The notes beneath the pieces are model-generated. The model was not told the origin of the DNA. It searched no databases and saw nothing but the letters and a program-made list of their open reading frames with translations. From an uncultured bacterium (GTDB lineage: Bacteria; Cyanobacteriota; Vampirovibrionia; Gastranaerophilales; JAILCC01), in the NCBI GenBank assembly GCA_949283935.1, contig CASDUJ010000006.1:78147-142146 (forward strand): a DNA stretch of 64,000 bases. Reading direction: 5' to 3'. Shown here in pieces: positions 27,074 to 39,264 of the stretch (positions within the stretch are counted from its first letter, which is position 1; each line of letters starts with the position of its first letter). The translations under genes were made by a program, and so were the position numbers.

Positions 27074-28690
27074 TTACAGCATTACTTTATTTTCGTTAAG
27101 AGCTTGAACATTATTAAGCAAAAGTCCAAACAAAATACTGTCAACAAGTGCCATATAAGAAGCTTCTGTTATGTTTGAAGAAACTCCTACAGTATCCCAC
27201 CTATTAAATCCATCTGTAGTTTCTACATGAACTCTTGTTCTCGCTGCAGTACCTTCTTTACTATCTAAAATTCTTACTTTGAAATCAGCAAGTTTAAAAT
27301 TGTTTATTATTGGATAAATTTCTTTCAAAGCTTTTCTTAATGCCATATCTAGAGCATTAACAGGACCATCTCCTTCGCTTACCGTATGAATAATTTCATC
27401 ATTAATACTTATTTTTACTGAAGCTTCAGAATTTAAATTCATTTGAGCAGGAGCAATTGTATCATCAATTACTCTAAAACCAAGAATAGAAAAATAATTA
27501 GGCATTTGCTTTAAAGCTTTTAAAATAGTTATCTCAAAAGATGCATCGGCATTCTCAAAAGAAAATCCTTGCCATTCAAGTTCTTTTATTTTCTCAATTA
27601 TTGTTGGTACATCATTTTCTTGTACATTTATTTGCAATTTCAAAGTTTCAAGTTTCTTTCTTATAGTAGTTGAACCAGCTTGATCACTTACTAAAATTCT
27701 TCTTAAATTACCAATTTTCTCTGGCGCAATATGTTCGTATGTTTCAGGACTTTTTGCAACTCCGCTAGCGTGTATACCTGCTTTGTGAGCAAAGGCACTT
27801 CTTCCTACAAAAGGAGCATAATCACTAGCTTTTCTGTTAGCAATTTCTGCAATTTGTCTTGAAACAGAAAAAAGTTTTTCTAAATTATCTCCTATTACTT
27901 CTTTTTCAAGTTTTATTTGAAGATTTGGAATTATAGAACATAAATTTGCATTTCCGCATCTTTCTCCGTAGCCATTTATTGTTCCTTGTATTTGTATTGC
28001 TCCAGCTTCTACCGCTGCTATTGAATTTGCTACAGCTAAATCTCCATCATTATGAACATGAACACCAACCGTTGCATTTGGTAAAAACTTTAGCACATCA
28101 TCAGTAATTTTATAAACTTGATTGTTTATTGTCCCTCCATTTGTGTCACAAAGAACAATTCTGGAAGCACCTGCTTCAAAAGCAGTTTTTATAGTTTTCA
28201 ATGCATATTCTTTATTGTTTTTGTAGCCATCAAAAAAATGTTCTGCATCAAAAAATACTTTTTTACCTTTAGAAATAAGATATTCTATAGATTCTTTAAT
28301 CATATTAAGATTTTCTTCAAGTGTAGTGTTGAGAGCATGTTCAACGTGAAAATCCCAAGTTTTTCCAAAAATAGTAACAATAGGAGTATCTGCTAATAAT
28401 AATTGCTCAAGTACTTTGTCTTTATTTACATCTACCAAGGGTTTTTTAGTACAGCCAAAAGCAGTAATTTGTGCGTTTTTTAATTCAATTGTTTTAATAA
28501 GTTGAAAAATTTCATTATCTTTTGGATTAGCTCCAGGCCAGCCAAGTTCAATGTAATCAACGCCTAAATCATCAAGAAGTCTTACAATCTTTAATTTATC
28601 ACTAACTGAAAAAGCTATACCTTCAGATTGTGCTCCATCTCTTAAAGTTGTATCGTAAATTTCTATTTTTGCTTGATTGGCTGTACTCAT
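27074..28690 (-). CDS. cimA: (R)-citramalate synthase
   Basis: The 538-residue enzyme condenses pyruvate and acetyl-CoA to citramalate, giving 2-oxobutyrate and then isoleucine without threonine. It has a HMG-CoA-lyase-like barrel with DTTLRDGAQ at the start and the metal-binding VHVHNDGDLAVAN, then a C-terminal LeuA-type dimer regulatory domain (about 390-530). The sequence DTTLRDGAQSEGIAFSVSDK and the long C-terminus favour CimA over LeuA or homocitrate synthase. It is the last gene of ilvB-ilvN-ilvC-cimA, which supports the assignment. Isoleucine feedback through the regulatory domain is expected from the family. Confidence 0.88.
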   Translation of the reverse strand: MSTANQAKIEIYDTTLRDGAQSEGIAFSVSDKLKIVRLLDDLGVDYIELGWPGANPKDNEIFQLIKTIELKNAQITAFGCTKKPLVDVNKDKVLEQLLLADTPIVTIFGKTWDFHVEHALNTTLEENLNMIKESIEYLISKGKKVFFDAEHFFDGYKNNKEYALKTIKTAFEAGASRIVLCDTNGGTINNQVYKITDDVLKFLPNATVGVHVHNDGDLAVANSIAAVEAGAIQIQGTINGYGERCGNANLCSIIPNLQIKLEKEVIGDNLEKLFSVSRQIAEIANRKASDYAPFVGRSAFAHKAGIHASGVAKSPETYEHIAPEKIGNLRRILVSDQAGSTTIRKKLETLKLQINVQENDVPTIIEKIKELEWQGFSFENADASFEITILKALKQMPNYFSILGFRVIDDTIAPAQMNLNSEASVKISINDEIIHTVSEGDGPVNALDMALRKALKEIYPIINNFKLADFKVRILDSKEGTAARTRVHVETTDGFNRWDTVGVSSNITEASYMALVDSILFGLLLNNVQALNENKVML

Positions 28691-28704
28691 TGCGACCCTT
28701 TTTA

Positions 28705-30248
<1,544 letters not shown>

Positions 30249-30259
30249 TCTTCGTTCTC

Positions 30260-32017
30260 CTACGGCTCATCTACTACATCATTTGAAAGTAATACTTTGT
30301 TAATTGGATCTCCCGCAAGAACCCACGGATATACCATTTCAAATGGTTCTACTATAAAATCAACAAAAACAGGTCCTTTATGTTCTATAGCTTTTTTTAT
30401 TGCTGGAACAATTTCTTCTTCTTTTTGTACCCTTATACCTATAGCTCCATATGCTTCTGCTAATTTTACATAATCAGGACTTGATATTTGAGTTTGCGAA
30501 TAATGTTTGTTGTAAATTTTTTCTTGCCATTGTCTTACCATTCCAAGATATCCGTTGTTTATAATAAAAACTTTGATATTTAAATTATAATCAACACACG
30601 TCATTAATTCTTGAATATTCATTTGAATACTTCCGTCTCCAGCAATATTTAAAACAACTTTGTCTTTCATTGCTACAGCAGCACCTACTGCAGCAGGAAA
30701 ACCAAAACCCATTGTCCCTAATCCACCTGATGTAATAAATTGTCTGGGTTTATTAAATTTATACAATTGTGCTGTCCACATTTGGTGCTGTCCTACTTCA
30801 GTACAAACAATTGGATCAATATCTTTTGTGTATTCGTAGATCTTTTGAATTACTGTTTGAGGTGCAATTTTGTCAGAATTTACAACCGGCATAGCTCTTT
30901 TTTGCTTCCATTCATCAATTTGAGCAAACCATTTATCTTTTAAATCTACATTAATTTCGTGTTCTCTTTTTTGAGCTTGGGCAAGCATTTGAGTCAAAAC
31001 ATTTTTTGCATCTCCTACTATTGGAATATCAACATTTACGTTTTTACTAATAGAACAAGGATCAATATCTATGTGAATTACTTTTGCATCAGAACAGAAT
31101 TTTTTCAAACTTCCTGTAATTCTATCATTAAAACGTGTGCCAACAGCAAAAAGTACATCGCAATTTGAAACGGCATAATTTGCCCAATAATTTCCGTGCA
31201 TTCCTAACATTCCTAAAGATAATTTATCATCTGCAGGAAATGTTCCTATTCCCATTAAAGTGTTTGCTACAGGAATGTGTAAATATTTAGCAAATTCCGT
31301 AAGTTCTTTATTTGCCCCTGACGCAACTACTCCTCCACCAGAAATTATCACTGGTCTTTTTGCTTCATACAAAAGTTTTAAGGCATTTAAAATTTGTCTG
31401 GGATGTCCATTGTATGTAGGATTATAGCCTGGAAGTTCTAATTTTTCGGGATATTTAAATTTTGCTTTTTGAACTATTACATTTTTGGGTAAATCTATTA
31501 CTACAGGTCCAGGTTTACCTGTTTTCGCTATGTGAAAAGCTTCTTTTATTATTCTTGGCAAATCCTTAACATCTTTTACTAAATAATTATGTTTGCAACA
31601 AGAACGAGTAATCCCTACTATATCTGCTTCTTGAAAGGCATCGTTGCCTATTAAATCTACAGAAACTTGTCCGGTTATAACTACTATTGGATAACCATCT
31701 AAATATGCATTTGCTATTCCTGTTATTGCATTAGTTGCTCCAGGGCCTGATGTGGTAAGAGCTACACCAACTTTTCCAGTTGCTCTTGCATAACCTTCTG
31801 CCGCATGTACAGCAGCTTGTTCGTGTCGAACTAAATAGTGTTTTATGTAATCACAATTATAAAGCTCATCATAAATGTGAAGAACAACTCCCCCTGGATA
31901 TCCAAAAATTTCATCAACTCCTTCTTTTCGCAAACATTCAAGAAGAATTCTAGCACCTATCATAGTTTCTGTGCTTTCTTGTTGTTCAATTTTTGTAATA
32001 CATTTGCCTTCTGCCAT
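30260..32017 (-). CDS. ilvB: Acetolactate synthase large (catalytic) subunit
   Basis: The 585-residue thiamine-diphosphate enzyme makes acetolactate or acetohydroxybutyrate. The activating glutamate lies in RHEQAAVHAAEGYARATG and the ThDP-Mg motif is GDGSIQMN. The order of ThDP-pyrimidine, central and pyrophosphate domains is complete. It heads the operon ilvB-ilvN-ilvC-cimA. About 110 bases upstream are free of genes; no T-box or leader-peptide attenuator was recognised. The ATG has TAGGAG upstream. Confidence 0.96.
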   Translation of the reverse strand: MAEGKCITKIEQQESTETMIGARILLECLRKEGVDEIFGYPGGVVLHIYDELYNCDYIKHYLVRHEQAAVHAAEGYARATGKVGVALTTSGPGATNAITGIANAYLDGYPIVVITGQVSVDLIGNDAFQEADIVGITRSCCKHNYLVKDVKDLPRIIKEAFHIAKTGKPGPVVIDLPKNVIVQKAKFKYPEKLELPGYNPTYNGHPRQILNALKLLYEAKRPVIISGGGVVASGANKELTEFAKYLHIPVANTLMGIGTFPADDKLSLGMLGMHGNYWANYAVSNCDVLFAVGTRFNDRITGSLKKFCSDAKVIHIDIDPCSISKNVNVDIPIVGDAKNVLTQMLAQAQKREHEINVDLKDKWFAQIDEWKQKRAMPVVNSDKIAPQTVIQKIYEYTKDIDPIVCTEVGQHQMWTAQLYKFNKPRQFITSGGLGTMGFGFPAAVGAAVAMKDKVVLNIAGDGSIQMNIQELMTCVDYNLNIKVFIINNGYLGMVRQWQEKIYNKHYSQTQISSPDYVKLAEAYGAIGIRVQKEEEIVPAIKKAIEHKGPVFVDFIVEPFEMVYPWVLAGDPINKVLLSNDVVDEP

Positions 32018-32127
32018 TTATTTAACTCCTACATGGTTTTCTTAATATTGTTACACATATAATAATAGTATCAAAAAAACAATATTTCTAATAATTTTAG
32101 CAAAAAATGTATAAATTGTAACGAAAA

Positions 32128-33846
32128 TTAAATGTTTTCGTCGCCCAATGTTATTGTTAATTCCTTTTCATTTTTATATGTCACATAACCTAAATTTGCT
32201 CCGGGAGGTTTCTTTAAATATTTTCGTTTTGTATAAATAACATTTATTTTTGCATCATTTTTTCTTTCCGAATATTTTGCAGCTAGTTTTGCGGCTTTTA
32301 GCAAAATTTCTTCTGATATGTCTTCTTTCTTATTCTTTAATTTCACTAAAACATGTGAACCAAAATCACCTCGCACATGAAACCAAAAATCTTCAGGGGA
32401 AGCAATTTTAGAAACTATGTAGTCGTTTTGTTTGTTGTTTTTTCCAATAAAAATTTGAGAATTAGCATCTTCTTGTTTTTCTACTACTATTTTTTCTTTT
32501 CTTTTCTGTCTCTTTTTATTATTATTTAGCAAAATCATCTCGGATATTTCTTCTTCAATTTCTTGTAGTGTTTCAATATCTATTGCAAGTTTTATTGCAG
32601 ATTTTATACTTTGTAAATATTTTTCTTTCTGTATATATTTTACGTGAAGATTTTCATTATTTTCTTTGGCTTTTTTCGCTTTGTTGTAAAGTTTATAATA
32701 ATTTTGAGCATTATCATTTAAAGATTTTGTTCTGTCTATTTCTATTATCATTTCTTCATTTGTGTATACATTTTTTAGTTTCACCTTGTTGTTTGTCTCA
32801 CAAAAAGAATAAATATTTGCCATCAATGTGTCGGCGATATGCTTGTACAAAATTATTTTTTCTTCAAGATCTTTGCCCAACAAAAGTTTTTTTGTAAGTC
32901 TTTTTATTTTCTTTTCTTCTTTTTCAATAATGTTTACTAAATTTCTACGTTTGCGTTCTAATATTTCTGCAAAACTGTTTTTTGCAAAATATAAATCTAC
33001 CATTTCATTTATTGTCTTTAAATGATGTTTATATTTACCTGTAATTGAAAATTCTCCAAAATCTTCACTAATAGATGGTTTAATAGTATTTAAGGACAAA
33101 ATAGATTGTAATTCTGCAAAAACTTCTTTTAAAATTTTTACATCTATTACAAAATTTAAATCTTTACTTGTAGAAATATTAAATTTTTGGCAAATTTCTT
33201 TTGCTAGCGGAATACTTATATCGTAAAATTCTTCATTTAGCCAATTATGAAAAGTTGTTCTTATAACTTTTGCCAAATTTATAAATTCGATTTCGTTTAT
33301 TTGCGTAATATCAATTTTATGATATTTTGGAGGATAAATATACGGTAAATTACCTGCTAATTCTCGATTTTTGCTTTTTTCTTCTCCAACATTATGCGCA
33401 CATCCTAAAATGATTTTGCTATCTGCATTGTACAAAATCATATTACTATGCTTACCCATTAATTCAATTGCTAAAACAAGTTTAATTCTTTCGCCTAAAT
33501 CTCCATATGCCGTAAAATAAAATTCTACTATCCTTTCATGTTTTGGTATTATTACATGCTCTAATTTGGAATTTTCCATATATTTGCGCAAAAGCATACA
33601 AAACATAGGAGGAGATTGAGGTATTTCAAGTATTCTAAATTTTCTATTTTCTTCTTCCATTAAACAAATGTGGGCAAATGAAGGTTTTATGGAAATAAAA
33701 AGATTATGGTTATGGGAATTTTTTCGTAATGTTAAAATAAGTTCTCTTCTTGATGGTTGCCTAATTTTTTGTATTCTTGCATCTATAAGAAATGGTTCTA
33801 TTTCTTCCATCAATGCCTTCAAAGTTAAAGAATCAAAATTAATCAT
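32128..33846 (-). CDS. rqcH: RqcH/NFACT-family ribosome quality control factor
   Basis: The 572-residue protein has an N-terminal NFACT domain (with IELMGKHSNMILYN and a conserved N-R-E-L), a long coiled-coil middle (about 265-420) and the C-terminal NFACT-R domain (PEDFWFHVRGDFGSHVLVKLK). Bacterial RqcH binds 50S subunits blocked by peptidyl-tRNA and recruits tRNA-Ala to add alanine tails that mark the peptide for proteolysis. The older label 'fibronectin-binding protein' is misleading. Its partner RqcP is encoded at 37.6 kb. Its 5' end is overlapped by eight bases by the end of folP. Confidence 0.9.
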   Translation of the reverse strand: MINFDSLTLKALMEEIEPFLIDARIQKIRQPSRRELILTLRKNSHNHNLFISIKPSFAHICLMEEENRKFRILEIPQSPPMFCMLLRKYMENSKLEHVIIPKHERIVEFYFTAYGDLGERIKLVLAIELMGKHSNMILYNADSKIILGCAHNVGEEKSKNRELAGNLPYIYPPKYHKIDITQINEIEFINLAKVIRTTFHNWLNEEFYDISIPLAKEICQKFNISTSKDLNFVIDVKILKEVFAELQSILSLNTIKPSISEDFGEFSITGKYKHHLKTINEMVDLYFAKNSFAEILERKRRNLVNIIEKEEKKIKRLTKKLLLGKDLEEKIILYKHIADTLMANIYSFCETNNKVKLKNVYTNEEMIIEIDRTKSLNDNAQNYYKLYNKAKKAKENNENLHVKYIQKEKYLQSIKSAIKLAIDIETLQEIEEEISEMILLNNNKKRQKRKEKIVVEKQEDANSQIFIGKNNKQNDYIVSKIASPEDFWFHVRGDFGSHVLVKLKNKKEDISEEILLKAAKLAAKYSERKNDAKINVIYTKRKYLKKPPGANLGYVTYKNEKELTITLGDENI

Positions 33847-35005
33847 AAAGCACCTTGTTTAAAGCCTTAAATGCGATTTTATGTTCAATTACATCGTGTA
33901 CTCTTACAATCTGTACTCCTTTTTCAGCAAGATATGTGGCTAAAGAAATGTTTGCACAAAGTGTTTCTTTTGGCTTTAAGTCTGTAACTTTTTGTATAAA
34001 AGATTTTCTGGATAATCCATACAAAACAGGAAAACCCAAAGAACATATTTCATTTGCTCTTTTTATAAGTTCGTAATTTTGCTCAAAAGTTTTGTTGAAA
34101 CCTAAACCAGGATCAATAATAATTTTTTCTTTTGTAATACCAAAATCAAAAGCAATTTGAATTCTTTTTAAAAGTCCTTTTATCGTTTCATCAATAATAT
34201 CGTCAGATTCAATTTTATCATCAAAAGTTAAAATACAATAAGCTTTGTGTTTCGCTACAATTTCCGACATTTTTGCGTCGTTAAAAAAACCAGATACATC
34301 ATTAATAATATCAGCACCTTTTTCCAAAGCCATTTCTGCAGTTATAGAATTTCGAGTATCAACGCTTATAGGAATATTAGGATATAATTTTCTACATTTA
34401 CTTAAAATGTTTTCCAATCGCAAAATTTCTTCTTCAGGATTAATTTTTACACTAAAAGGAGCAGTTGATTCCGCTCCAATATCAACAATATCTGCACCTT
34501 GTTCTATTAAATCAACAAATCTCGGAATTGCTTTTTCTTGTTCTAAAAATTCACCACCATCAGAAAAAGAATTAGGAGTACAATTTAAAATTCCCATAAT
34601 ATATGTTTTGTTCCAGTTAAATTTTGTTTCTCTTATTTTCAATGAAACAGGTGAAATATTTTGAATTGCTTCTAAATTTTGCGCTAAAGTTTTTAAATTA
34701 AAAGGTTGCGCATACAATTTTTTTACAATTTCTTTTAATTGCATATTTGTAGCAAATAAAATTGCATCAGTAAATTCGACCTTATGAGTCAAAATTTCTT
34801 TATGTACAGCACAATCTGTTCCGCAAGACAATGCTGTTTGTTTAAGAATGGTTGCTTGTACAGGAGTTAAATTGTAAATTTTTAACAAATTTGATTGATA
34901 TTTGTTTTTCGCAACATTCAAATAAATTGAATCAAAACCTATGGAATTTAGTTCTTGTTCAATTGTATTTTCGGAAATTTTTTTTATCAAAAAATTTTCT
35001 TCCAT
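33839..35005 (-). CDS. folP: Dihydropteroate synthase with N-terminal extension
   Basis: The 388-residue protein has a DHPS barrel from about 120 to 388: YIMGILNCTPNSFSDGG, then the VDIGAESTAP and DVSGFFND loops, ending with RVHDV. It joins para-aminobenzoate to the pterin pyrophosphate. About 110 residues precede the barrel, including a cysteine-bearing stretch QTALSCGTDCAVHKEILTHK; a similar extended form occurs in some Clostridia-like bacteria, and its role is unknown. It overlaps rqcH by eight bases and follows lepB by nine. No other folate gene is nearby. Confidence 0.9.
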   Translation of the reverse strand: MEENFLIKKISENTIEQELNSIGFDSIYLNVAKNKYQSNLLKIYNLTPVQATILKQTALSCGTDCAVHKEILTHKVEFTDAILFATNMQLKEIVKKLYAQPFNLKTLAQNLEAIQNISPVSLKIRETKFNWNKTYIMGILNCTPNSFSDGGEFLEQEKAIPRFVDLIEQGADIVDIGAESTAPFSVKINPEEEILRLENILSKCRKLYPNIPISVDTRNSITAEMALEKGADIINDVSGFFNDAKMSEIVAKHKAYCILTFDDKIESDDIIDETIKGLLKRIQIAFDFGITKEKIIIDPGLGFNKTFEQNYELIKRANEICSLGFPVLYGLSRKSFIQKVTDLKPKETLCANISLATYLAEKGVQIVRVHDVIEHKIAFKALNKVLYD

Positions 35006-35014
35006 AAATTTTCC

Positions 35015-35635
35015 TTAATAATCAGGAGTAGTAAAAATTTTAATTCGATTAAGTGGCCAGAAAAGAAAAATTGCTTTTCCTATAACTCTATCTTTGTGTA
35101 AAAGTCCCCAAAATCTTCCATCTTGACTATTTGCACGATTGTCTCCAAGCATCAAATAATGATCTTTAGGAACTACAGCCGGACCGCAATACATATTTTC
35201 TGTACAATTTATTGTTTTGTTTTCGTATAAATAAGGTTCTTTAAGTCGTTTGTCATTTATATAAACAACACTTGCTCCAGTTTTGGGATCCGTATCAATT
35301 TTGTATTTATCACCTTCTACAGCTATAACTCTTTTTATATAAGCTTCATTTTTATCAAAAAGGCCAACAAAACGAGTAAATTTCGCCCACAAACTATCTT
35401 CTAATTTTGAAAAAGGCGGGTAAAATACAAGAATATCACCTCGTTGAATATCACGCAAATGATATTTTGTAGTAACTTTTTCAATAAAAACTCTATCACC
35501 TTCCAGTAAAGTTGGTCTCATAGAAGCAGAAGGAATCCATCTTGGTTCCCCAACAAAACCTCTTATAACAATAACTAAAACAGCTACAATAACTATAGTT
35601 TCAATACATTCATGCAAAAAAGATTTAATATTCAA
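35015..35635 (-). CDS. lepB: Signal peptidase I
   Basis: The 206-residue inner-membrane protease has one N-terminal helix (about 12-27) and the Ser-Lys dyad: Ser38 in PSASMRPT and Lys101 in KRVIAVEGD. The box LGDNRANSQDGRFWG closes the active site. It cleaves exported preproteins such as the TPR and glycine-zipper proteins here. The start is TTG, the first possible codon after an in-frame TAG; AGGAG lies 11 bases upstream, a long spacing. It precedes folP and rqcH on the same strand. Confidence 0.93.
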   Translation of the reverse strand: MNIKSFLHECIETIVIVAVLVIVIRGFVGEPRWIPSASMRPTLLEGDRVFIEKVTTKYHLRDIQRGDILVFYPPFSKLEDSLWAKFTRFVGLFDKNEAYIKRVIAVEGDKYKIDTDPKTGASVVYINDKRLKEPYLYENKTINCTENMYCGPAVVPKDHYLMLGDNRANSQDGRFWGLLHKDRVIGKAIFLFWPLNRIKIFTTPDY

Positions 35636-35716
35636 AACCCACTACGCTCCTTTTTGTCTGCCAGAATAATTTTATCACAAAGAAGTTAATAAAAAATATC
35701 AAACAAAAATCTCAAT

Positions 35717-36499
35717 TTATTTCTTGAAAATAAACAAAAGACAAAATGCCGAAAAAATTATGGTAAAAATACAAACTAATATTGCTATGGGGATACCAGC
35801 AATATTTAGAACACTATCAATTCTTATTGATTCTGTAAATATTCTGCCTATTGAATACAAAATCAAATACGAGAAAAAAAGTACACCTTTTTTTTGAAAA
35901 AAATACTTTTTAATTACAAAATACAAAATTAGGAAAACAAAAATATTCCAAATACTTTCATACAAAAAAGTAGGATGGAAAAATTCATTAAATTCATACA
36001 AAAAAGGTCTGTTATTAACGGGAATAAAAACACCCCAAGGCAAATTCGTCGGAAGTCCAAAAGCTTCAGAATTAAAAAAATTACCCCATCTACCTATTGC
36101 TTGAGCAAGAGGTAAACCTAAAGCATACAAATCTGCATATTTTGCAAAATTTAATTGTTTTATTTTACAAAAAACAATTCCTGAAATTAAACCTCCAATG
36201 ATAGCACCATGAATAGAAAGTCCACCTTGTTGAAAGAAAAAAATTTCATTAATATGCAAACAATAATAATCCAAACTCAATATTACATAATAAAGTCTAG
36301 CTCCAAAAATTCCTCCAAGCAAAGTCCAAAAGGCTAATTCATAGAGATTTTCTTGAATTTGAGTATCATTATATTCCTTTTTGGCTATTTTAAGCACAAT
36401 AAATTGCCCAAAAACAAAAGCCAAAGCTAAAATTATTCCATACCAGTATATAGTAAAAAAAGGTGTTTGAATTGCAACTGCCCCAGGAGATACAAACAT
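35717..36499 (-). CDS. lgt: Prolipoprotein diacylglyceryl transferase
   Basis: The 260-residue inner-membrane enzyme has about seven helices and the Lgt signature GRWGNFFNSEAFG. The essential HGAIIGG motif is also present. It transfers diacylglycerol from phosphatidylglycerol to the lipobox cysteine of lipoproteins. It lies two bases after a TPR lipoprotein gene, so the enzyme is made together with one of its likely substrates. Confidence 0.95.
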   Translation of the reverse strand: MFVSPGAVAIQTPFFTIYWYGIILALAFVFGQFIVLKIAKKEYNDTQIQENLYELAFWTLLGGIFGARLYYVILSLDYYCLHINEIFFFQQGGLSIHGAIIGGLISGIVFCKIKQLNFAKYADLYALGLPLAQAIGRWGNFFNSEAFGLPTNLPWGVFIPVNNRPFLYEFNEFFHPTFLYESIWNIFVFLILYFVIKKYFFQKKGVLFFSYLILYSIGRIFTESIRIDSVLNIAGIPIAILVCIFTIIFSAFCLLFIFKK

Positions 36500-36501
36500 A
36501 T

Positions 36502-37050
36502 CTATGCGCCTTCTGTTAGTGTGTTAAAATTATTTAAATCATTTTCAATTTGAATAATTTTTTCATTTACTTCATCTTTGTCAGTTGCATCTTTTTTTAA
36601 TTCCAAATATTTTTGAAAATCAATTTTTGCATTTCTTAGATATTCTGCAGACTGCAACTTGTCTTTTTCTGTAGGTTCTTTTGAAGAATTTTGTATATTT
36701 TCTCCTTCTAAAATTGAATAAGCCCAATCTTCATAAACTACAGCTCTTGAATAAAATGCATCGGCAAAATTTTCTTTTCTATTAATCGCTTCATTTAAAG
36801 CTTTCAATGCCTTTTCATAATCATTTAATTGATAATAAGCTACACCCAAATTATAATAAGTTTCAGGAAAATCAGGATTTAAATCTATTATAGATTCAAG
36901 TCGTGCAACAGCTTTATCATATTCAGCATTGTTCATGTATTCGGCAGCCTTTTGATTAAGTTTTTGAATATCAACATTTGATAAATTTTTTTCGCAACCA
37001 TTCAAAAATAAAATTCCACAAAAAACAAATAATAACAAAACTTTTTTCAT
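36502..37050 (-). CDS. TPR lipoprotein
   Basis: From the ATG at 37050 the 182-residue protein begins MKKVLLLFVFCGILFLNGC, a lipoprotein signal with lipobox LNGC and the lipidated Cys19. About three TPR units follow (for example ETYYNLGVAYYQLNDYEKAL), then a charged tail. I chose 37050 because GAGGA lies nine bases upstream; a frame from 37065 uses an ATG that itself overlaps this ribosome site. TPR lipoproteins often act in outer-membrane assembly or pilus biogenesis (BamD- or PilF-like), but nothing here decides between these. Confidence 0.78.
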   Translation of the reverse strand: MKKVLLLFVFCGILFLNGCEKNLSNVDIQKLNQKAAEYMNNAEYDKAVARLESIIDLNPDFPETYYNLGVAYYQLNDYEKALKALNEAINRKENFADAFYSRAVVYEDWAYSILEGENIQNSSKEPTEKDKLQSAEYLRNAKIDFQKYLELKKDATDKDEVNEKIIQIENDLNNFNTLTEGA

Positions 37051-37079
37051 AGAAATTTTCCTCATAAAATTACTTTCTG

Positions 37080-37088
37080 ATTATAACA
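37080..37088 (-). promoter_or_regulatory. Extended -10 promoter of the lipoprotein-lgt unit
   Basis: On the minus strand a perfect TATAAT (37085-37080) has TG one base upstream (37088-37087). No good -35 is seen at the right distance, as is usual for extended -10 promoters. Transcription would start near 37073, about 23 bases before the chosen ATG. Confidence 0.5.
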
Positions 37089-37147
37089 TAAAGGTTAATA
37101 TTCAAAAGTTCCCCACATAATTAAATATCAAACTGAGAAAAATAAAT

Positions 37148-37173
37148 AAAAAAAAGCTTCCTAAACAGGAAGC
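37148..37173 (-). terminator. Rho-independent terminator of tRNA-Gln
   Basis: On the minus strand GCTTCCT pairs perfectly with AGGAAGC over the four-base loop GTTT (37173-37156). Eight T residues follow (37155-37148). It begins about ten bases after the tRNA 3' end. Confidence 0.88.
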
Positions 37174-37183
37174 CTTTCAAAAT

Positions 37184-37255
37184 CTGGGGCGAAAGGATTC
37201 GAACCTCTGAATGGCTGGACCAAAACCAGCTGCCTTACCACTTGGCGACGCCCCA
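37184..37255 (-). tRNA. tRNA-Gln (anticodon TTG)
   Basis: The 72-nucleotide cloverleaf reads, on the minus strand, acceptor TGGGGCG paired with CGCCCCA, discriminator G, an anticodon stem GCTGG/CCAGC with loop TTTTGGT (anticodon TTG), and a T-arm with GGTTCGAATCC. The U1-A72 first pair is typical of tRNA-Gln. CCA is not encoded. It is a single-gene transcript with its own promoter and terminator. Confidence 0.96.
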
Positions 37256-37266
37256 AAGACAAGAAT

Positions 37267-37295
37267 ATTGTATACAACCCAAAATTTATTGTCAA
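37267..37295 (-). promoter_or_regulatory. Promoter of tRNA-Gln
   Basis: On the minus strand a perfect TTGACA (37295-37290), 17 bases, and TACAAT (37272-37267) place the transcription start about five bases before the mature tRNA 5' end. It is one of the strongest promoters in the window. Confidence 0.75.
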
Positions 37296-37406
37296 CCAAT
37301 TCTTTTAAAATTTAAAACAAACGAATGGATTATTAGTCTCTGTTTCAATAGCTGCAAAAAATTAAAACTAAGAAAATTGATATAATAATTTTCCATTTTT
37401 TACGTA

Positions 37407-37425
37407 TATTTACTTTAAGTAAATA
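37407..37425. repeat. Perfect 9-bp inverted repeat in the rqcP leader region
   Basis: TATTTACTT and AAGTAAATA are exact reverse complements around a single T. There is no T-run downstream in either direction, so it is not a terminator. It lies about 20 bases after a candidate extended -10 box and could be an operator. Confidence 0.4.
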
Positions 37426-37572
37426 AAAAATATTGGCTTTGATATAAAATGCAAATGCATGATACAAGGCACTTTGGAATTTATTATATCTCCTTACTTG
37501 TTTATTCTGATAATAATGTAGCAACCTATTTTTTTTTGTAGTAAAGTTATAGACGAAGAAAGTTTATAAAAC

Positions 37573-39158
<1,586 letters not shown>

Positions 39159-39171
39159 TTTATAAACACTA

Positions 39172-39211
39172 AACAAAAACAACAAGTCAGTTTTGACTTG
39201 TTGTTTTTGTT
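39172..39211 (+). terminator. Long-stem terminator after eno
   Basis: An 18-base perfect stem (39172-39189 with 39194-39211) closes over the loop GTTT; its core is CAACAAGTCA paired with TGACTTGTTG. The A-rich and T-rich outer stem provides the T-tract, so it may work in both directions. Confidence 0.8.
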
Positions 39212-39228
39212 GTTTTGTAACATATAAC

Positions 39229-39257
39229 TTGATTTTAGTTATACAAAACATTAACAT
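39229..39257 (+). promoter_or_regulatory. Weak candidate promoter for the exported orphan
   Basis: TTGATT (39229-39234), 17 bases, and TAACAT (39252-39257) end seven bases before the ATG at 39265. No Shine-Dalgarno is seen. The arrangement would give a leaderless message, but each box matches only four of six consensus bases. Confidence 0.22.
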
Positions 39258-39264
39258 ATATATT

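Larger units (their letters stand above)
37256..37572. other. Intergenic region between tRNA-Gln and rqcP
   Basis: This 317-base AT-rich stretch holds the tRNA promoter on the minus strand (37267-37295). It also has a plus-strand extended -10 box, TGATATAAT (37378-37386), that could serve rqcP-eno, and a perfect palindrome TATTTACTT-T-AAGTAAATA (37407-37425) just downstream of that promoter. A smaller repeat, ATGCA-AA-TGCAT, lies at 37449-37460. I see no open frame of convincing length. Confidence 0.5.

Noticed and set aside
32018..32127. Attenuator or T-box in front of ilvB
   Set aside because: No terminator hairpin, no T-box sequence and no leader peptide rich in branched-chain codons could be seen in the 110 bases.
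39193..39264. Longer start of the exported orphan at 39193
   Set aside because: It begins in the loop and stem of the eno terminator and would mask the signal peptide.
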